Shown here: in pieces, positions 51,757-55,522 of the stretch
Layout: each line of letters starts with the position of its first letter
Position numbering within the stretch: the stretch's first letter is position 1
Origin: a virus
Length of the DNA: 55,522 nucleotides
IMG/VR virus record: IMGVR_UViG_3300010885_071562
Location: 1-55,522 of that record
Reading direction: 5' to 3' (one strand)
Made by a program: the position numbers and the translations under genes
The notes under the pieces: model-generated
Told to the model about the DNA's origin: nothing
The model's database searches: none
The model's input: only the letters and a program-made list of their open reading frames with translations

Positions 51757-52554
51757 TCAGTTCCTCTCCTTGAAAGAGAGGTTGATTGGTTCATGAGCTC
51801 CGTGATTGATGTACGAAATCAATCTGCTCCTGTCGATCTCCTTTCCGGAGATCCATGCCTCATTGAGTTCTTCAGCTGAGATATCCAGGCATCTGTTCTT
51901 GAACTCATCCTGGACTCTGTTCATCGGCACGTTGAGAAGTGGACTTCTGACAAATGACACGCAGTGAGGCAATTCTATCTGTCCTGCAACAAACTGCAAG
52001 GCGGCCTCAAACTCATTTGGATTCTTGAATGGGATCAACTTTGTCAGATCAAGGATCTGATCCCTTCTAAAAACATGACCGTCAACTGAGAGCGGGTATC
52101 CCCAATCGTACGATGCCCCCTTCCACTGCCAGGCAAACATCTCATCCATGACATTCCCATTCGGGATTCTCATCTTTGAGTCTGTGGGGAAGCAATAGTC
52201 GAGGTGAAGACCGAGCCTCAAAGAGAAGCATAGGATCGACGGATTCTCTTGAAGAACTCTCGTGACCCTTTCAACTTCGAAACTCTCCTTGAATATGATG
52301 TCGTCAACAAGGAAGGCACAATGTTCTGTTGAACTTGTGACGAGTTCAATCACCTGCTCTCTGAACTTAGACTCATCAATGAACTCTACATCTCTATGAA
52401 GTTCTCTGACCTCCTTGAGAGGAGCCACATAGTCTCCGTCATACCTGTGAAGCACTCTCACACGGTACTCGCCAGTTGCGAATTCTCTCAAAGATGAGAG
52501 GAGAGCATGAAGCTGTATTGGCCTGTTCCGAGAGAACACGATGAAGTCTAACAA
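51757..52554 (-). CDS. Glycosyltransferase-like protein, GT-A fold
   Basis: DFIVFSRNRPIQLHALLSSL and RVRVLHRYDGDY give the GT-A N-terminal strand pair; CAFLVDDIIFKESF holds a DD motif likely to bind the metal; PLSVDGHVFRRDQIL is a later strand. I chose TTG 52554 (with GGGAG 5 bases ahead); TTG 52566 is also in frame and would give 269 aa. The gene overlaps the upstream stop. Substrates unknown. Confidence 0.8.
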   Translation of the reverse strand: MLDFIVFSRNRPIQLHALLSSLREFATGEYRVRVLHRYDGDYVAPLKEVRELHRDVEFIDESKFREQVIELVTSSTEHCAFLVDDIIFKESFEVERVTRVLQENPSILCFSLRLGLHLDYCFPTDSKMRIPNGNVMDEMFAWQWKGASYDWGYPLSVDGHVFRRDQILDLTKLIPFKNPNEFEAALQFVAGQIELPHCVSFVRSPLLNVPMNRVQDEFKNRCLDISAEELNEAWISGKEIDRSRLISYINHGAHEPINLSFKERN

Positions 52555-52555
52555 G

Positions 52556-53260
52556 TCATCTCCCAAAAGATTGTAGGATTGCTTTTATCTGCAACTGTGA
52601 TTGGGAAAGTAGCTGTGGTACTCTCGCATCATAGTTCGGATTGTGAACCGCAGTGTAATCGAGTAGGGTCTCTGGTAGGTTGGCGAACTTGAACCACTTT
52701 AGAGCTCTAAGCCAGAGGTAGTAATCCTCTGCCATGAAGTACGTGTCATCGTATCCACCGAGCCTGAGCAGTATCTCCCTGCGAAAGACGACACCTGGGT
52801 GTGGAATTGCATTCCAACCTCCAAGCATTGCTTCCTGTATTCCAGCATGATTCAGGGGATACGGATGTCCTTGGTTCCCTTGTGGCTTGCCATCGGGCCC
52901 TACAAGTTTGATCTGGCATCCGACAATGTGTGTATCAGGATTCTCATCCAAAAACATCACCTGCTTTTCAAGCTTTGTTGTATGCCACCTGTCGTCTGAG
53001 TCCTGCCTTGCAATGAGATCATGGCTCATATTCTGTAGGCCAAAGTTCAGAGCAGGAACGAGTCCTGGTACAGGAGACTCAAAAACCTTGACCCTTGGAT
53101 CTGTGCAACTTCTCAGCAGTTCAAGAGATCCGTCTGTGCTTCCATTGACAACACAGAAGACTTCAAGTTTCGTGTAGGTCTGGTTGAGTACAGACTCGAG
53201 TGAGGACATCACAGTCCTCTCGGCATTCCTTACCGGGAGGAGGACTCCGATCGTCTTCAT
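52556..53260 (-). CDS. Glycosyltransferase, GT2 family
   Basis: A classic GT2: IGVLLPVRNAERTVMSSLES, LEVFCVVNGSTDGSLE, ARQDSDDRWH (DxD motif DSDD), then HPGVVFRREILLRLGGYDDTYF and AEDYYLWLRALK (the ED motif that supplies the base). 234 aa is complete. The ATG overlaps the TAA of the fused GT gene by one base (TAATG). Substrates unknown. Confidence 0.9.
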   Translation of the reverse strand: MKTIGVLLPVRNAERTVMSSLESVLNQTYTKLEVFCVVNGSTDGSLELLRSCTDPRVKVFESPVPGLVPALNFGLQNMSHDLIARQDSDDRWHTTKLEKQVMFLDENPDTHIVGCQIKLVGPDGKPQGNQGHPYPLNHAGIQEAMLGGWNAIPHPGVVFRREILLRLGGYDDTYFMAEDYYLWLRALKWFKFANLPETLLDYTAVHNPNYDARVPQLLSQSQLQIKAILQSFGR

Positions 53261-55137
53261 TATTCCTTCAGTTCAAGGTAGGGAACGTTGGCATTCCAAT
53301 CGATCTTGTTGTGGAAGACCCAGCCTCCCATCTCGGATGCCAACCTTGAAGAAAGTTCATCTATCTCACTCTCGGTGACATCGCTCCATGACTTGTCAAA
53401 GAACATGTTGTTCTCTGGTGTGTCCTTCTGCTCGATGTTGTAGAGGCTCTGCCAGAACTTTGACCAGTACTTCCTGTAGTTCCTGATCTTCTTGCCAATG
53501 TCTAGCCAAGAGAAGTGCCTGATGGCTGGAAGCTCTTCGATGACTGCCTGCATCCATTGATTGTATGCAATGAAAGCATTGGGATTTCCACTCAGGGCTG
53601 CGAGTCTCGCATTGTGGGCATCCTGTATGTAGAAAGAGGCGTGAGGAATCAGGTCATAGTTCCTTGAGTCGATGTAATCACATCCATCAGTTCCAGGCAT
53701 TGCGACAACATTACCTTCCTCATCAGTAAGCCTCAGGGGACCAGGGATTCCGTGTGTGATGTGTGACTTGTTTCTGCTGAGTCTCCACTTCCACGGATTG
53801 ACGTCCATTCTGACCTTCTTCTTTGAGCCCCAGTATTCGACAACTGGAAGTGAGATCAGGTCAACAGCAGGATGCATCTTGGCTGCAAGGACCTTGACCT
53901 TCGACCAATCAGGCTCTGGAAGAATCTCATCAGCATCCATCTGCCAACAGAATTCCTTTGTGCAAAGGGCACGAGCCCTTGCCTTCTGCAAGCCATCAGA
54001 CTCGTAGGCAAACCTTGGATGTGAGAAGTCGATAATGTGCTGGCTGGGTTTCAGTTTGGGCTCGGACTCAGACCACCTTGTGAGCTCCTCCCAGGAACCG
54101 TCATTTGAACCTCCATCGAGGACAATGACCTCATCACAACAACCTAGCAGGGATGAGACACACTCCTTCCATGGGTAACCCATCTCATTTGGATTGTAGA
54201 CGGTTGTGTATCCACTGATGCTGGGGGTCCACTTCATTGATACCGCTGTTGAATCCCAAAAAGTCTGTCTTGCAGCGTAGAGATATGACTCAGTATCAAG
54301 TGGATCATCGGAAGTGAACCAGAGTTCATCCTTATGCTGGACATTCTCATTCAGGTGAAGCTTACAACCAAGCAGCTTCGCCTCGATGACCATCCTGGGG
54401 CACGTGTCTCCTCCCTTTGGAAGATAGACGAACCCTTCAGCCTTTGACATTTCATCGAGAACCTGATCTGGTGATAGAGTACTGAGAACTTTGAAGGTCT
54501 TCCCATTCTCTCGGCACCAATTGATGGCATCATCTGTCCCCTTGATCCAGGAGTTTGATCCAAGAACTAGCCAACCCTGTCTCTCGACACTTTCGGCACC
54601 GTCTCGAAGACTCTTGAGCTGGAACCAGAAATCTTCTGAGAAGACTGAGGATAGTACAGACTGTGGACGATCAGAAAGGAACGGGAACCGAGTGAGGTAC
54701 TCATTCTGCTGCTTCTCTGACATCCACCAGATGTAGCGTGCACCGAGGTACAATGACGAGGCAGCCTTTCCCTGTACATCATCCTGACACCTACAGTCAA
54801 CATTCTCAGCAATTCGATGCTTATCAGGAGACCTGTACTTGCAGAACTTGTAATCATACTCAAGTACTGAGTACTTCATGTTCACTGCAATAGTAGGAAT
54901 AAGGCTGAGATCCAGGGAAGCCCAGTTTCCAAAGACCCAGTACTTGTCATGCCCAGCCTCAAGGATCTCTATGCTAAGATCCTTGCACCGAACCTTCGTC
55001 ACCTTAAAAGGTGCAGAATCAATCAAAGCCTCAGTCGTCAGTTCAGCACCACCGACATAATCTTCAGCAAAGAGATCTGCTACAAAAACAACATCACAGC
55101 TCTTGATCTCCTCTACAAGTTCACTAGACACAGTCAT
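53260..55137 (-). CDS. Two-domain glycosyltransferase (GT-B-like N half, GT2-like C half)
   Basis: 625 aa, first gene of the glycan island. The N-terminal half (about 1-300) has a GT-B pattern with DVVFVADLFAEDYVGGAEL, a nucleotide-type strand GWLVLGSNSWIKGTDDA and GFVYLPKGGDTCPRMVIEAKLLG. The C-terminal half (about 305-500) starts SGYTTVYNPNEMGYPWKEC, with EVIVLDGGSNDGSWEEL and the metal motif QMDADEIL, i.e. a GT2 family domain with a normal DxD site. The ATG follows AAGGAACAG. The 126-base region upstream is the only sizeable gap in the window and may hold a promoter. Confidence 0.87.
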   Translation of the reverse strand: MTVSSELVEEIKSCDVVFVADLFAEDYVGGAELTTEALIDSAPFKVTKVRCKDLSIEILEAGHDKYWVFGNWASLDLSLIPTIAVNMKYSVLEYDYKFCKYRSPDKHRIAENVDCRCQDDVQGKAASSLYLGARYIWWMSEKQQNEYLTRFPFLSDRPQSVLSSVFSEDFWFQLKSLRDGAESVERQGWLVLGSNSWIKGTDDAINWCRENGKTFKVLSTLSPDQVLDEMSKAEGFVYLPKGGDTCPRMVIEAKLLGCKLHLNENVQHKDELWFTSDDPLDTESYLYAARQTFWDSTAVSMKWTPSISGYTTVYNPNEMGYPWKECVSSLLGCCDEVIVLDGGSNDGSWEELTRWSESEPKLKPSQHIIDFSHPRFAYESDGLQKARARALCTKEFCWQMDADEILPEPDWSKVKVLAAKMHPAVDLISLPVVEYWGSKKKVRMDVNPWKWRLSRNKSHITHGIPGPLRLTDEEGNVVAMPGTDGCDYIDSRNYDLIPHASFYIQDAHNARLAALSGNPNAFIAYNQWMQAVIEELPAIRHFSWLDIGKKIRNYRKYWSKFWQSLYNIEQKDTPENNMFFDKSWSDVTESEIDELSSRLASEMGGWVFHNKIDWNANVPYLELKE

Positions 55138-55263
55138 CTGTTCCTTTAGTTCAGTTAAATTAAAATTAGGGACAGGGACTGAGATGTATAACCAAGAGTT
55201 TCTAGGAGAAGTTTTGAGCCTAGAGAATGAACTGTCTGTGATAGCACCTAAAATTAAATGAGG
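55138..55263 (-). other. AT-rich intergenic region upstream of the glycan island
   Basis: 126 bases between the end of the PA14-like gene and the first island gene, the longest gap in the window. On the minus strand it contains a possible 6-bp stem (TCTAGG/CCTAGA with a 12-base loop), a TTATACAT stretch, and an AT-rich run before AAGGAACAG. No strong -35/-10 pair, T4-type TATAAATA late promoter or clear terminator hairpin is visible. A promoter for the island is plausible here but not shown. Confidence 0.35.
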
Positions 55264-55522
55264 CTAGAATCCATTGGTTGTTGGGTTGTAGAAGACTTTG
55301 CCCGTGACGTTTGTTGTCTTGCCGATCGTCGCAGTCGAGTGGTTGAACGTCATCACATCTCCTCCGCCCTGCTCACCGAACTGGATCCTGATCGGATAGT
55401 AGACGCCGGCTGTGAGGGCGGCAGTCCCTGAGACCTCAACTGGACCGTGGGCACCACCGTTGTTGATGGTCGCATTAGCTGTGGTGAAACCAGAGAGCGC
55501 GTTGCTTCCTATCCACAGGTAA
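55264..55522 (-). CDS. PA14/GLEYA-like surface or fibre protein (C-terminal part; rest beyond window)
   Basis: The 3' end of a gene entering from the right. The visible 86 or so codons encode YLWIGSNALSGFTTANATI, then VEVSGTAALTAGVYYPIRIQ and FGEQGGGDVMTF, the end of a PA14/GLEYA-type carbohydrate-binding domain (GxYYPIRI and GE..GG are characteristic). It ends TGKVFYNPTTNGF at TAG 55264. Such domains occur in phage fibres and capsid decorations. The role is likely virion surface; sugar binding is inferred. Confidence 0.75.
   Translation of the reverse strand, partial: YLWIGSNALSGFTTANATINNGGAHGPVEVSGTAALTAGVYYPIRIQFGEQGGGDVMTFNHSTATIGKTTNVTGKVFYNPTTNGF

Noticed and set aside
55138-55263. 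A T4-type late promoter (TATAAATA) or strong terminator in the largest gap
   Set aside because: No TATAAATA is present, TTATACAT is a weak match without a -35, and the only stem found is 6 bp without a T-run.

Overview
The window is an internal piece of a large tailed-phage genome with a T4-like contractile-tail lineage. It carries a gp17-type terminase large subunit, Mre11/Rad50 (gp47/gp46) recombination functions, a DnaG-like primase, a RuvC-like resolvase, T4-type baseplate proteins (gp6, gp25 and gp5-like) and a gp55-like late sigma factor. Every gene I can support lies on the minus strand, so the genome is read here from right to left. Coding density is close to complete: most genes overlap by 1 to 17 bases or are separated by only a few. 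The longest gap is about 126 bases (55138-55263). I see no tRNA, CRISPR array, insertion sequence or integrase. Strong GGAG/GAGG ribosome sites point to a bacterial host that uses Shine-Dalgarno initiation. The gene style resembles marine T4-like myoviruses, but that habitat is inference.

Layout in the direction of transcription. (1) 55264-55522 is the 3' end of a PA14-like surface/fibre protein. (2) 34763-55137 is a 20-kb glycan island: about ten glycosyltransferases or glycosyltransferase-like proteins, RmlA, RmlB, two RmlD-like reductases, an E1/RfbH-type 3-dehydratase, Gmd, Fcl, two methyltransferases, a radical SAM enzyme and a small nucleotidyltransferase. A Cas4/RecB-like nuclease is embedded in it. 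(3) 33384-34766 holds a small membrane protein, the late sigma factor and a 120-aa partner. (4) 5780-33381 is the baseplate and tail-periphery block: gp5-like spike, a small conserved protein, gp25, gp6, then ten large beta-rich, Ser/Gly/Thr-rich proteins, several with LamG-like or Fn3-like domains. (5) 1-5754 holds the resolvase, primase, a fused Mre11-Rad50 protein, a zinc-ribbon protein, a small unknown protein and the start of the large terminase.

The sugar genes fit together. Gmd and Fcl would turn host GDP-mannose into GDP-L-fucose, and a GT11-type fucosyltransferase is present to use it. RmlA and RmlB would make dTDP-4-keto-6-deoxyglucose. An E1-like enzyme with the PLP lysine replaced by histidine and a [2Fe-2S] cysteine pattern could remove the 3-hydroxyl, and the RmlD-like reductases could finish a 3,6-dideoxyhexose. 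RmlC is absent here, so this is not a complete rhamnose pathway. The product may decorate the virion or change the host surface; the sequence does not decide between these.

The most distinctive features are: the single-chain Mre11-Rad50 fusion with an odd zinc hook; a perfect 12-bp hairpin that buries the ribosome site and TTG start of a glycosyltransferase; the dTDP/3-deoxy-sugar pathway with an RfbH-like enzyme next to a radical SAM enzyme; and an unusually large set of LamG/Fn3-type baseplate-linked proteins with shared modules.
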